Positions 9,641 to 21,459 of a DNA stretch of 64,000 bases are shown here, one piece after another. A program made the translations under genes and the position numbers. The first letter of the stretch is position 1; every line of letters begins with the position of its first letter. Source of the DNA: Humulus lupulus (Eukaryota > Streptophyta > Magnoliopsida > Rosales > Cannabaceae); contig NC_084795.1 of the NCBI RefSeq assembly GCF_963169125.1, forward strand, positions 278,080,122-278,144,121. Reading direction: 5' to 3'. The notes under the pieces are model-generated. The model was given only the letters and a program-made list of their open reading frames with translations, was not told the origin of the DNA and did not search any database.

Positions 9641-10213
9641 TATCTTATTCTAAGACATGCGTATTCAAGGGGCCAAGGAAATGACCGATCGGCTAGAGGA
9701 TCCGAGGAGACAACAAATCTCAAGAGCATGGGGCACAAACATGTTTTCCTACTCATGGGGTACTACAACAAGATCAAAAAGTGGAATTTGAAGAGTTCAA
9801 CAAGCTTCAAGATAACATCAATGCTCATCCTATACCCATGAACCCGAAAGAGCAATGGAAATGGGAAACTGATAACTACCGTTTTTATGGATAGAAAAGT
9901 TCATCGTGGATTTACCTCAAAAGTGAAAGTTACTGACCGGGTGGAAGCTTTTGGACGACGTGAATAACTATCAGCTAGATAAAAAGTTTATCATATGAGA
10001 GAATCATATAATAAACTTGGGGGGGCAAATGTTATCCCCAAAATTTGAATACGATGACGTAGCAATCAAAAGTGACAAGTGGCAATGCATGGTAGTGAAT
10101 TACACGTTAATAGTCAATAAATGTGTTGACCAAGAAGGGCAAATGTTTGAAATTAATTTTCGGAGTTGTGATATTACTGGTCACGAAATTGATTTATCTG
10201 GTCAGGAAGTAAT
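9640..10213. other. Retroelement-like non-coding stretch
   Basis: Higher GC than its surroundings, with short broken frames only. Its position between an LTR fragment and a minisatellite, and phrases such as TTATCCCCAAAATTTG, suggest retroelement debris. No domain was recognised. Confidence 0.35.
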
Positions 10214-10600
10214 TTGACCGACCATGTAAGGTTTCTGTCCGACCAGTAAGGTTTTTGACCGACCAGTAATGTGTCTTGGCCGACTAGTAATGTGTCTTGG
10301 CTGACCAGTAATGTGTCTTGGCCGACCAGTAATGTGTCTTGGCCGATTAGTAATGTGTTTTGGCCGACCAGTCACTATGTGTTTTGGCCGACCAGTAATG
10401 TGTTTTGGCTGACCAGTCACATCAGAGAATGGTGCTATTTAACCAGTAATGTGTTTTGGCCGACCAGACACATAGATTGGCTGACCGGTCATCTCGGAGA
10501 GGGACTCACCCGGCCGGACACGTAGTTCAGTCGATCAGTAATCTTAGAAATGGGTTTCATCCGACTAGCTATGTCAGATTGAGGAGTGTAGCCGACCAGA
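10214..10600. repeat. Minisatellite of ~21 bp, GACCGACCAGTAATGTGTYTTG type
   Basis: About a dozen degenerate units built round CCGACCAGTAATGTGTCTTGG. On both strands they give repetitive low-complexity frames, which are by-products and not genes. The same core, GACCGACCAGT, recurs at 28184-28420. Confidence 0.85.
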
Positions 10601-10739
10601 TGTGTCAGAATCTCAGGAGTTAACTGCCCAATGACTTCTTTATAGAACCTCAGTAACGACTTCAACCCGAATGGCTCGCAACTACTGCGCGAATCTCTCA
10701 AATATCCCAAAGTAGTAGCTATATTGTTGTAATTTAAAT

Positions 10740-11110
10740 TTGTTTATTATTTATTAATTAAAGTTGGTTAAAACAACCAAAAACCCCATCAAAATGGGAT
10801 ATTTCTCATGTACGATCCATGAGCTTATAAATAAATGAGTCATGGCATCATTTGTGAGGACGGATCATTTTGAGACTTTGAGACTGTTACTTGGAACATT
10901 TTTTGAGAGCTTAGAGAGATAAAGCTTGTATTATCTAGAGAGAGAAACTCTATATTTTTCTACTTACACTTAAGAAACTCAGTTGGCTCAAGTTCATCTG
11001 ATCTTAAGTGAAGGCTAAATATATCACAGCTCCAGGTGCATTAGCTCTTATTGCAAGTGAGCGAAAGAGCAAAGGTGATAGTTGACAGAACTTGTTAGAG
11101 AGCTCTTTGT
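10740..11110 (+). mobile_element. LTR-like promoter and leader fragment
   Basis: Contains a TATA box (TTATAAATAAATGAG near 10827), then a G-tract-poor leader with GAGAGCTTAGAGAG and AGAGAGAGAAACTC, as in plant LTR R/U5 regions. No terminal repeats could be paired. Called from style only. Confidence 0.35.
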
Positions 11111-11617
11111 TGATGTTAATGCCAATTTTTTGTATATCGATCTATGTGTTGATCCCAACAATCATTATTTGCATATGGTCTTCATTGTTTGAGACCACTT
11201 TTTTCTCTTTTCTTATTACTTCTTGCTCTCATATATGGCTATGCTTATTACTCTATTATTTATTATTGTATGAGCACCAAATATCATATATAAGCATGTA
11301 TGTATACAACTTCAGGGAGCGTAGTAGTGGTGTTTAGTGTTTACTGTGTTTTTTCTGACATTATAGCTAGCAAGTGTGGGAAGAATCAAAACAAAAACCA
11401 ACAGAAGAAAGAATAGCCAAGAGTGGAGTTTGCCTAAAGTAACATGTTAATAATAAACTTGAATCAATTTCATTAAACGTATATATATATATATAATACC
11501 TCAAATAGCCTTTTCTATTCCATGCAATAATATGTCGTTATACATAATATTTGGTACTATTGTACTACAAAAATATGAAACTAATATATGTTAACTATAT
11601 TAGTTAATATTAATTAT
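11110..11617. other. Intergenic DNA 3' of the F-box gene
   Basis: AT-rich, no supported gene. Holds the presumed 3' untranslated region of the F-box gene (minus strand) and a short (TA)n run near 11481. Confidence 0.5.
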
Positions 11618-12916
11618 CTATATAGTAGGTGGATGAAACCAAAATGCTTCCATGAGATGTTCAGGCGAGTGGAGAGGCCACCGAATTTTGAACCCATCAT
11701 TAGAGTGGTCATTTAGATTATTATGGCAGCCTCTAATGAATGGAAAACAATCGAAGTTAGGTGAAGCAGCACTACGATGACAAATGTAGCCTTTGAAGTT
11801 GCCATAGTTTGAGAGCATCGAAACATCAGATTTGGCAAAATGTTTATGGAAACAAAACAACACTCTCCAGCCCAAACTCATTTCTTCAACCCACGTATTG
11901 TTCGACCAATCTAACCTCAAAACGAGCCAATTATTATTGGGATACACTAGGAAAACCTCTTCTGCTTCCAAATCAGCTACTAATTTAGCTTCAAGTATTC
12001 TCAACTCTCCACTCGTGAAATCTTGGTACAACTTTTCAGGGATGTTCTCTGATTTCACAACCACACTCAAACTCATATCATTATCGTTGAAACCATGCAC
12101 TGTTCCATTACTGAAAACACAATAAAGAGTTTCCTTGACGTACTTTACGTTGAGAAGATTCAGTTCCTCACCTAGTTCAAACTTGTTAGTTTTCCACTTA
12201 CCTTTCTCAGCACTACGCCACGTGCTTATGAGTATTAAATTTTTGAAATCGATGTGTTTGTCAACCTGATACACTACGAAATTTCCTCGTCCTCGTCGTT
12301 CTTGGACGAGACTTAATTCGAAGTAATTGAAGCAGTCATTAATGGATCTACCGAATTCTCTTACTATTTTTTTTCTGGGAAGAGAAATAGCCTCTTGAGT
12401 GACTGCATTGTACAGATAATAAGCTTCGCAACATGCTTTTACGAGTAGCAACCAACCTGATTTTACAGCTACGCAGGTGCTATTCCAGTCATACACATAA
12501 GTACTACTAATACTAAGACCGCTGCACCTGTGCTTTACTTTGTTTTGAATCGCATATGTTTTTTCAGTGCCAAGATTGTAGAGGTAATATTTTTGAATAG
12601 TTTTACACACAGTGGTAGAAGAACAAAACCAATAAAAAAGCCATTGAGATCGATTGATACCTTCTACGAGTTGCCATCTTTTGCAGACAGCATGGAAGTG
12701 AGCTTGGTCCTTGAAATCCAGCTTCTCCATTATCAAGCTTAGTATATCTTCAGGAAGATCACACCATGATCTATAATCATAACAGTACTCCTTCTCCTTC
12801 TCCTTCTCCTCCTCATCAGAATGATCTCTAATAATCTTACTCCTCATCATAATCATCAACGCAATTGGATTTAAAACAAGCATCACACTACTGTACCCGA
12901 TTACTTTGTTCATCAT
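11618..12916 (-). CDS. F-box protein with DUF295/kelch-like C-terminal region
   Basis: Intact single-exon ORF of 432 codons. An F-box sits at about residues 51-90 (WCDLPEDILSLIMEKL ... VCKRWQLV), the part that binds SKP1 in SCF ubiquitin ligases. Residues about 120-400 look like the DUF295/F-box-associated beta-propeller type, with GWLLLV, LYNAVTQEAISLP and WVEEMSLGWRVLF, which would recruit the target. The N-terminus before the F-box is odd: a hydrophobic run (about 9-24), then an acidic/Glu-Lys cluster (34-43). The true start could be one of the Met codons at residues 21-24. TATA-like runs lie just upstream (12930-12950). The substrate cannot be told. DUF295 F-box genes are a large, fast-changing plant family. 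Confidence 0.85.
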   Translation of the reverse strand: MMNKVIGYSSVMLVLNPIALMIMMRSKIIRDHSDEEEKEKEKEYCYDYRSWCDLPEDILSLIMEKLDFKDQAHFHAVCKRWQLVEGINRSQWLFYWFCSSTTVCKTIQKYYLYNLGTEKTYAIQNKVKHRCSGLSISSTYVYDWNSTCVAVKSGWLLLVKACCEAYYLYNAVTQEAISLPRKKIVREFGRSINDCFNYFELSLVQERRGRGNFVVYQVDKHIDFKNLILISTWRSAEKGKWKTNKFELGEELNLLNVKYVKETLYCVFSNGTVHGFNDNDMSLSVVVKSENIPEKLYQDFTSGELRILEAKLVADLEAEEVFLVYPNNNWLVLRLDWSNNTWVEEMSLGWRVLFCFHKHFAKSDVSMLSNYGNFKGYICHRSAASPNFDCFPFIRGCHNNLNDHSNDGFKIRWPLHSPEHLMEAFWFHPPTI

Positions 12917-13684
12917 TTTTTTCCTGCATATATATATATATATATAAGCAACAGTTGAAGAAGAAAATGACCTTAATTGGCAGATACAAAAGAGTAAATA
13001 ATATTGGACAATAATATATAATAATGGTACTGTTACCAGATTTGGTTTATATCATTATACATATATATATATATATAGAAGTAACAGTTGAAGAAGAAAA
13101 TGACCTTAATTAATTGGCAGAATCAAAAGAGTACTGTTACCAGATTTGGTTTATATCATTATATAAATATCTATATATATATATTATCAAATTAAGAAAT
13201 TACGACAGACTTGGACAGTACGTAATATGTATAAACGTATATAATTATTAATACAATGTTACCCAATTTATTGTTTTGTAATATATTTGTAATTGGATTA
13301 ATTGATGAAAGAAAGAGGAGCTATTGGATTAACTGGATACTTGTTTTGATGATTACAAAAATCTTGTTTATCTCTAATTCAATTCAATCATATAAATAAA
13401 TAAATTGGAAAACTTTTCGATTTTTATTTAAAAAGTTATTGCCATTAATATAATATAATGTTACCTGATTTTATGTTGGTTATAAATTTGTAATTGTTAA
13501 ATAATGTTAGTGTATTAATTACCTAATTTGACATTAATATAAAACAAAAATACATCAAAATTTGGCCTCTAAATTCCTAACTATAATAACTCTTCTTATA
13601 TATATGTGATCAATTCTAAAATATAAAAATAAAAATACAAAATAATTTGGCTTCCAAATAATTCTAACTCTTTCTGTCAACACC
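12917..13684. other. Divergent intergenic region
   Basis: Separates the F-box gene (minus) and the ankyrin gene (plus), so it should hold both promoters. A ~100-bp block is duplicated: the text around AACAGTTGAAGAAGAAAATGACCTTAATT (shortened) appears at about 12948 and 13083, each followed by ACCAGATTTGGTTTATATCATTA. Otherwise AT-rich. Confidence 0.55.
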
Positions 13685-16600
13685 ATGAACACGCTGTTAT
13701 TTTCTTACAATCTTGCTGGACCGAAGTGGCTGGGTAAGGTATGTCATATACATGTTGTGTATATATATATATATATATATATATAAATTCAAAGTTTTTT
13801 TGTTTTTTGTATTTGGTTTCTATATAACATGCATAGTTGAATTATATATGCACGCATATCTCATCATGATCATTACTTAGTTTATAATATGATTCTCTTT
13901 ATTTGTATATATATAGGATCCAAGCTGGACTGCGATACGAAAATGGCTGCAACCTATTGTTATGGAGAAGATAGAACACTTGTCCAGATCATCATCATGT
14001 CTTGGTCCATTTCATAGCTATAAAAAACATTTCTACAGCAATTGGATCAACTATATCCAAAATGAGCTCGAATATCATAATAATGTAATTTTTATTTTTA
14101 TTATTATTATTATTGATAAAAATTAAAATTCGATCTTAGTATATACTGAATATATGCTAATCATGAATAGTTTGATTATGACAGGAAATTGCTAATATCT
14201 TCTGGAGAAGATTATGGGGACGTCCTTCGCCTAACAAGATGATTGAGTCCTTATTTGAAGATTTTTGGAAGGTAAATATTAATTAATTAATTTTGACTTA
14301 ATAATTTAATCATTTCAAAATAAAAATGTATAATTTATTTATTATACTACTAATTTGAATATTATTGGCTTATTAATTATATATATATATATATATAGTG
14401 TGAGGCAGATATGCCAGAAGACATAATAGTTCATTGTAAAGAGCTTAAAGAAAAAATATGGAATGATCCATATATGAAGGAAGTTTATGTTAAAGCACCC
14501 AGAGCCTATTGGCCCCATAGACAACCCACTGACAATGCTGACTGGTTTAGGTACGTAATAATTAGTAGTAATTATAATTGTTATTAATTTGTAATTAAGT
14601 ACAAGTGTTTTGTTTTGTTATTGTTAGGTACTTTTATGATCATAATATTGTGGAAAGGTTATTAAGTCCAGAGTACGACCCAGCTTGCTTTTATTATGTT
14701 CATGAAGTTGCCCACCATCACCATATGGAAACTAATAATAGCAGGGATTATAATCACTCAATTGTTCATCACGCTGCCACATGTGGTGATGTTGAGGTAA
14801 TACATATATGATAATATATATATAATTAATCTCCAATAATGAAAAATATATATATTATAATGATAGTATGAGCAAGATAGTCGTAATATTATACTCGATC
14901 TTAGACTAAGAACTAGGGGTGAACATTTGACCCGCAAACCTGCTTAACCCACAACTCGAAAACCTGATTTTTTACAAAAACCCATTGACTTCAGGTGAAA
15001 TCCGACATAGTTCGGGTCGGGTGTTAAAATCGAGGACACACAGGTAACTAAAACAAAAATAATAATAATGCTTTTTTCAAAAAAAATTGCTAAGGTCCAA
15101 TTTGTAAAAAAAAATCAATATTACATAATTAACAACAAAGTTAAAAAAACATGTGAAAAACAAAACAAATTAAAAAAAGTGTCAAAAAATGGTATTTTTG
15201 AAATTTTTTTACCAATGCCCTCTTTTGGCCCAAAGCTTATTTTTGGACCAATCCCACTTGAAATCACCCCAAAGTCCAATAATTCACCCGAAACCTGCAA
15301 AATCCTACCTTTGTGTACCCCTACTAAGAACACTTATGGTGAGTATTGACTTTGATGTTTGAAATTAGTATATGTTGTTTGTTAAATTTTTCTATATAAA
15401 TAAAATACAATTAAATAGAGATAATTTAAAGTGGATAGAGTTATTTTATGTGAGATATTATCATGTATTAAATATTATTATAATAATAATATTTTATAAT
15501 ATTTGAATTCATATTAATATAATTAATAAAAAATTAGGATTATATATTATTATAATAATAATATTTTAAATTTCTGTTATCTATACACACTTTTTATATA
15601 GAAGAGATATACATATTCAACATAATATAATAATTAATGTGGTTTTTTTTCCTAATTTGTTTCCAGAATTTGAAGAATGCTATACATTGTGGTGCCGACA
15701 AAAATATGAAAAATTCAAATGGAATAACACCGTTACATTTAGCATGTAAATACAGTCAGGTATTATATTTATATGATATATTTTTAAACTTTGTTATTTG
15801 ATTAATATTAATATTATGATTCCTGTGTTGACTGTACTTTTCATCTCAAAAAATTATGGGATTACTCAAAGAGATATAGTGTCAACCTTAACTTATGAAA
15901 GTGTCAAAATTAATTTATATCCATACATATTTTTTTAAACTTAAGTATTTGATTAATTATTCTTCTTGGCACAAATCTAATATATTATGATTACTTTGAT
16001 GAATTTTTTTGTCAACGAAATACATTTTGTATCGTAATTTGTCACTCAAAGATATATAGTGTCAGCTTTAACTTATGAAATAACACCAAAAATTATTCAA
16101 AATAACTTATGAGATCATTCAAAGATATATAGTGTCACCTTTAACTTATGAAATATAAATTATAATAGTTTAGCTGAGTATATATATGACTTAATTATGT
16201 GAAAGATGCTCACTTTTCAATCTTGTTTGACTATGTTTTTATAATATAATCATTTAGGAGTTGTTTAGTACGGGGTTTTGGTTTGGTGAGAATGCGAATG
16301 TCAAATCTAACTCATGTTTGGTAAATTTAATTTTAATAGTTTAGGGTTTGTGTTTAGCTTAATTTGAGAGTAATCTTAACATCTTTAAACACTTGAGTTT
16401 CACATATCCTTAATCTAAATCTCTCGAACTCTACTCTCACAATGTCAAACCTCATACCAACCACTCCCTTAGAGTTATCACAAAGATGGTGCAAATAACT
16501 TTAATATTTGTGATTAGCTAACATTCCTTTCTTGCACATTTCTTCAATCACATTGTTGCATAAAACTAGCTTATATTATGCTAGCTAATAATTTTTGTCA

Positions 16601-17010
16601 TCTAACAATTACTTTTGCATATATTGTTGTTTTATTATTATTATTATCTCGATTATCATTATAGTTTGATTAACAGGTTAAGTGTGTTCAAGTTCTTATT
16701 GAGTTTGGAGCCGATGTGCATGTTGAGAATTATTACAAAGACACTCCTCTACATTATGCTTCTGAAAATGGGAAAGAAGAATGTGTGGCACTTCTATTAG
16801 AGAACGGAGCTTCTGTGTTAGTAAATTAAATCTCTTTCACAAGCTTAATTAATAATAACTTTTATTTTTGTCTATTTTTGTTTTCATTATTTATTTATTT
16901 TCTATGATTGCAGCACCTCTAAGAACCTGGATGACAAGTCGCCTATTTGCATTGCTCGACGAGAAAACCATGACCACATTCTAAAATTACTTGAGGATGT
17001 TTTCTTGTGA
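13685..17010 (+). CDS. Ankyrin-repeat protein, eight exons
   Basis: Exons I can join by GT-AG sites with frame kept: 13685-13738, 13917-14084, 14185-14271, 14399-14550, 14628-14796, 15667-15759, 16677-16816, 16914-17010; 319 codons. The C-terminal half (about residues 196-319) holds ankyrin repeats: HHAATCGDVENLK, GITPLHLACKYSQVKCVQVLIEFGADV, DTPLHYASENGKEECVALLLENGA, then a drifted last repeat. The first ~195 residues are rich in Trp, Tyr and His (DPSWTAIRKWL, YFYDHNIVERLLSP, a run of His) and match no domain I know. No transmembrane segment, so it is not of the ACD6 type. Likely a soluble scaffold; partner unknown. The first exon is short and could be preceded by another that I do not see. 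Confidence 0.8.
14914..15323. mobile_element. hAT-type MITE in intron 5 of the ankyrin gene
   Basis: Flanked by a perfect 8-bp target duplication CTAAGAAC at 14906-14913 and 15324-15331. Ends TAGGGGTGAACA and TGTGTACCCCTA form an imperfect terminal inverted repeat. 410 bp, no transposase. The 8-bp duplication and TAGGGGTG-type ends fit hAT elements. Confidence 0.88.
16257..16468. mobile_element. Tourist-like (PIF/Harbinger) MITE in intron 6
   Basis: 212 bp between TTA at 16254-16256 and TTA at 16469-16471. The ends GGAGTTGTTTAGTACGGGGT and (reverse of the right end) GGGAGTGGTTGGTATGAGGT pair imperfectly. The three-base TTA duplication is the PIF/Harbinger habit. No coding capacity. Confidence 0.68.
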
Positions 17011-17680
17011 TGTAATTGTTGCAATTTTATTCAAATTAATTAAAGATGATTTAAATTATACTTTTGTAGACTTAATTTCTTAGAGTATATATTAATAACC
17101 AAAGTTTATATTGTGTTTTAAATAATTAAAAGTAGAAATAATATAAATTGTATGTGTTGTCTCCGGACGTAATATTAGTAATGAGTGATCTGAGACCAAA
17201 TATATGATCACAAAGTTATCAAAAAGACCTAATTCAAAGGGAATCAATTCAGAGTTGTCTCATTTCTTACCATTTTTCACATTGAGTCTAGATAGAATTT
17301 TCAAGTAGCAATATATGTAATGCTAAAACAGCAGTGTTTCTGGAGCCATATTGTCCATGATTGAGAATAGATAGTTGTGGTATGAAGATTCACATCTTCA
17401 AGCTCGATCGAGAGCTCATGGAAAATATCGAAATCGTTTTGAAGTTGAAGAAATTAAGCTTGAACGACATCGCATTCTCTTCGGATGTCAGGTTTCAAAG
17501 AACAAGTTCTCTTATCTTTGGAACTAGAAGAAGAATGTCCGTGTTGAATTCAGTTTAGGACTGCGAAAGCTTGAATTTTATTTCACTTACTGTTCTGTTG
17601 AGTACAAGCTTGTGGTCTCTTATGAAAATATTAGGACAGACTACCATGTTTCTTGTACTCTGTTTTTTGGTACTCCACTT
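17011..17680. other. Intergenic DNA after the ankyrin gene
   Basis: The ankyrin gene's 3' end, then sequence of mixed composition. A 65-codon frame at 17361-17558 (plus) has no recognised domain. It lies beside the LRR relic and may be part of the same broken gene. Confidence 0.4.
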
Positions 17681-17689
17681 TCAACATCA

Positions 17690-18060
17690 TTAAATGACAA
17701 GAAAACATAGTCAAGAGAATATTTGTGTCCAAACGAGTTGGGAAGAGAACCATCTATGATGTTATTGATGAGCCAAAGTCTTTCATTTCAAAAAGATCAA
17801 GAACATTGAGGAAATTGAACGAATAGTTTAAGAAATTCCAATTTGGTGAGATTTCCAAGTTCTGGAGGGATATTCCCAGTGATTGGATTCTCTAAAAAAT
17901 TGAAATGTGTAAGAATTTCAAATGTTGCTATCATTAAGCCAAGAGGAGAATAGTCATGGAGACTGAAAGAGAATGAGAACAGAGATTTGATGTGGGAATA
18001 ATTATGGCAAGGGTATTATAATCTGAAAATTCATTTCAGACATATTTCTCAAATGTTAGA
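17690..18060 (-). pseudogene. Leucine-rich-repeat receptor-like gene fragment
   Basis: On the minus strand one stretch (about 17840-17900) reads ENPITGNIPPELGNLTKLEF, the plant extracellular LRR consensus, with related but frame-broken sequence on each side. No full repeat array, kinase or signal peptide. A decayed piece of a receptor-like protein gene. Confidence 0.6.
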
Positions 18061-18303
18061 AACAATAAACTCAATTAGGGCCCTCATTAAGCATTGAAGC
18101 TCAAATCACCCAACTATTATTTTTATTTTTTTGTGCATTGACCGAATTGAAAAGAACAAATAACTTTAACAAGTGTATATTTACGTATGGGATAAGATTT
18201 TCCACGAAAAGTGCATAAAGAAAAAGCTTCCAACTATATATAGCTCCTAGTCCTAGTCCTAGTACTTCTTTGAGGAGTTCTTGCTTCTTAGTGATCAAGT
18301 TTC

Positions 18304-18432
18304 ATGTCCTTATATACAAGGTGCCAAAACATATACAGAGTTTACTCTGTTGTAACGGAAATTAGTTACAAGAGCTGGAATAAGAAAAACAGAATTAGGC
18401 TTAACTAATGAACTAATTCTATATCCCTAACA
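18304..18432 (-). repeat. Copia 3' LTR, truncated
   Basis: Matches the inner ~129 bp of the 5' LTR and stops abruptly at CTTATATACAAGG-ATG. The outer end (about 70 bp, including the terminal CA) is missing. The polypurine tract (minus strand GTTTGAGGGGGGC) lies directly beside it. Confidence 0.9.
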
Positions 18433-19028
18433 GCCCCCCTCAAACTCAGCGTGTTCAAAGAAACAACACTGAGTTTGTCACGTAAAACAGAGAAACGAGT
18501 GATGGATAATGGCTTAGTGAGACAGTCTGCAATCTGAGAAATAGCAGGAACATGACGAACACTAAGTTTGCCTTGAAGCACCTTGTCACGAACAAAATAG
18601 AGGTCAATCTCAATATGTTTGGTCCTGGCATGGAGAATGGGATTTGCTGCAAGCATTACGAAACTCAGATTGTCACACCAAACTAGGGGAGGAGGTCGAG
18701 TAGTGATGTGAAGATCACAAAGCAATGATTGAATCCAAGCTATCTCGGTCACAACAGAGGCAAGACTGCGAAACTCAGCTTCGGTAGAGGATCTAGAAAT
18801 GGTATGTTGTTTCTTAGATTGCCAAGCAACTAAGTTACCGCCAAAATATACACAAAATCCGGTTGTAGAACGACCATCATCAGGATCACTAGCCCAATCA
18901 GCGTCACTAAATGCTTCAAGAACAAGCTGCGTTGGGTGTTGTAGATGAATACCATAATCGAGTGAACCAGCCAGATAACGCAGAATCCTTTTTACAGCAA
19001 TCCAGTGAGACTCAAGAGGATTGTGCAT
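18405..19028 (-). pseudogene. Copia RNase H region
   Basis: 207 open codons with the Copia RNase H hallmarks: SDADWASD, the SSTEAEFRSL segment and the C-terminal ADCLTKPL. It lies in a different frame from the RT ORF, offset by a one-base lesion near 19020. Confidence 0.9.
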
Positions 19029-21459
19029 GAATTGAGACTTTGTTCACACTATATGCAATTTCGGGGCGTGTGACACTAGCATATTGTAAGGCACCAACAA
19101 TAGAGCGATACAAGGAGGGATCACTTACAGGGTCGCTGCCATAGGTAGATAGCTTGAGTCCCACATTCATTGGGGTGGCTTGAGATTTGGCCTCTTGCAT
19201 TTTGGTCCTACAAAGAAGATCTTGAACATATTTGCGTTGAGATAAATGAAAACCAGCGGCTGTGTGAGTTACTTGAATGCCCAGAAAATAGTTGATATCA
19301 CCTAAATCCTTCAGAGAAAACTCCTTATGAAGATCCGAAACTAGCTGTGAAATGAAGGATGAAGAACTGCCCATGACAAGGATGTCATCAACATAAACTA
19401 GAACATATGTACAATGACTGGTTGTAGCACAAACAAACAGAGAAGAATCAGCTTTTGAAGAAGTAAAACCTTTGGCGGACAAGGCAGTAGAAAGCTTGTC
19501 AAACCACGCCCGTGGTGCTTGTTTAAGACCATAAAGGGCCTTATGAAGTTTACAAACTTGATGGGGCATATGAGGATTCTCAAACCCAGGCGGCTGTACC
19601 ATGTAGACTTCTTCCTTCAAATCACCATTTAAAAAGGCGTTATCAACATCCAATTGCCGAATCTGCCATCCTCTTGCCAAAGCAATAGTCAACACCACCC
19701 GAATTGTAACTGGCTTCACAACGGGACTAAATGTTTCGGTGAAGTCAAAACCATGTTGTTGATGAAAACCCTCTGCGACCAGCCGAGCCTTATACTTGTC
19801 AACAGTCCCATCAAGCTTCTCCTTGACCTTAAAAACCCATTTGCAGCCAATAGGGGTTCGGCCATGTGGAAGATCAACAAGTGACCAAGTGTGGTTGCGC
19901 TGCAAGGCTGCAAATTCAAGAGCCATAGCCTCTTTCCAATGTGGGGAACATAGAGCATCTTGGACTGACCGTGGCTCCTTAGTAGCAATGAACACCCTCG
20001 GCTTGCGAATACCAGCCTTAGAGCGAGTCACCATTGGATGATCATTAGTGCCTGCAAAAGTAATAGTAGGGACAGTAGAAGAAATAACATTTGGTACATT
20101 ATCAGAAGTATTAAACAATTGGACAGAAGTGGTGGGATTAGGGGATGAGCTGGGCAGTATTGGAGCAAAAATTGGGCTGTTAAGACATGGTGAAGCTTGG
20201 GGAAGGGGCTGGGCAAGAGACGGACAGGAAGGGGAAATAGTGGGAGGGTCTAGTTGAGGTAAAGTCACAGGAAAGTGGGGAGGATGAGCAGAAGGGAGCG
20301 GTGAGACCGAATGAGGAGGAGATACAGCAGGAAGTGTATTGGAGCGGGAGGGAAAACAGTCTTCTTGAAAGACAACATCACGAGAAAGATATAGTCTACC
20401 ATTAGAGGAAAGGCATTTATAACCTGTATGTGAGAGGCTATAACCAAGAAATGTACATGGGATAGACCGATATTGTAGTTTATTTTTGTTATAGGGTCTA
20501 AGGTTCGGGAAGCACAAGCAGCCAAAAACTTTAAGAGACAAGTAATTAGGCGGAATGTGAAATAGAACTTCAAGAGGAGACTTATTACCCAAAACAGCAG
20601 TAGGCATGCAATTTATTAAAAAGACTGCTGTCCTAAAAGCTTCATCCCAGAATTTTAAAGGAAGAGAAGCATGAGAAAGTAAAGTAAGACCAATTTCGAC
20701 TATATGACGGTGCTTGCGCTCAGCAACACCGTTTTGTTCATGGGTATGTGGACAAGATATCTTATGAATGATGCCATGAGTTTCTAAAAATGCAGTAAAA
20801 GACCGATATTCCCCACCCCAATCCGATTGTATGGATTTAATTTGGCAGCCAAGTTGCAACTCAGCTTGTGCCTTGAATTTAATAAAGGTAGGTAATGCTT
20901 CATCTTTAGTTCTAAGAAGGTACAACCAAGTATGTCTAGAATATGCATCAATAAAGCTAATGTAATATCGATAGCCATTAGAGGAAACATTAGGGGCTGG
21001 ACCCCAAAGATCCGAATGAATGAGTTGTAAAGGGGCATCATAAACGATAGTAGAGAATGAAAATGGAAGCTTATGATGTTTACCAAGACAACAAGAAGCA
21101 CACAAATGAGAGTCAGTTTTATTACTATAAGGAATACTACAATTGTTGAGTACATTTTTGACAATTCCCATTGAGGGATGACCCAATCAATTATGCCACA
21201 AACTAAGACTATTTGAGGACAATTGAGAGTGAAAACAATCAGCACTAGAATGCTGAGAACATGCAAACCGAGTATTAGGGACAGAATGGGGCTGTGTAGA
21301 AGAGTTGGACAGGAGCTCAAGATGAGTTGAATCGAATTTATAGAGTCCCTTGTGGCGCTTCCCAACCAGTAAAGTCCTCCCGGTACCCAGTTCCCTCACA
21401 TAACAAACATGAGTGAAATTCAAAATAAACATTATTATCTTCAGCAAATTGGGATACAC
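19012..21459 (-). pseudogene. Copia integrase and reverse transcriptase region
   Basis: Contains the HHCC start of integrase (WHN, then an in-frame TGA at about 21191-21193, then GHPS), the DDE core with IQSDWGGEY, and RT with the catalytic YVDD box ([10 protein letters not shown]). Besides the TGA, there is a frame change near 21400 joining it to protease and another near 19020 before RNase H. The gene is dead as it stands. Confidence 0.9.

Noticed and set aside
10202..10525. Repetitive proteins read from the minisatellite on both strands (MSWPTSNVSWLTSN, TGRPKHITG)
   Set aside because: Direct products of a 21-bp repeat that is open in several frames; no gene structure.
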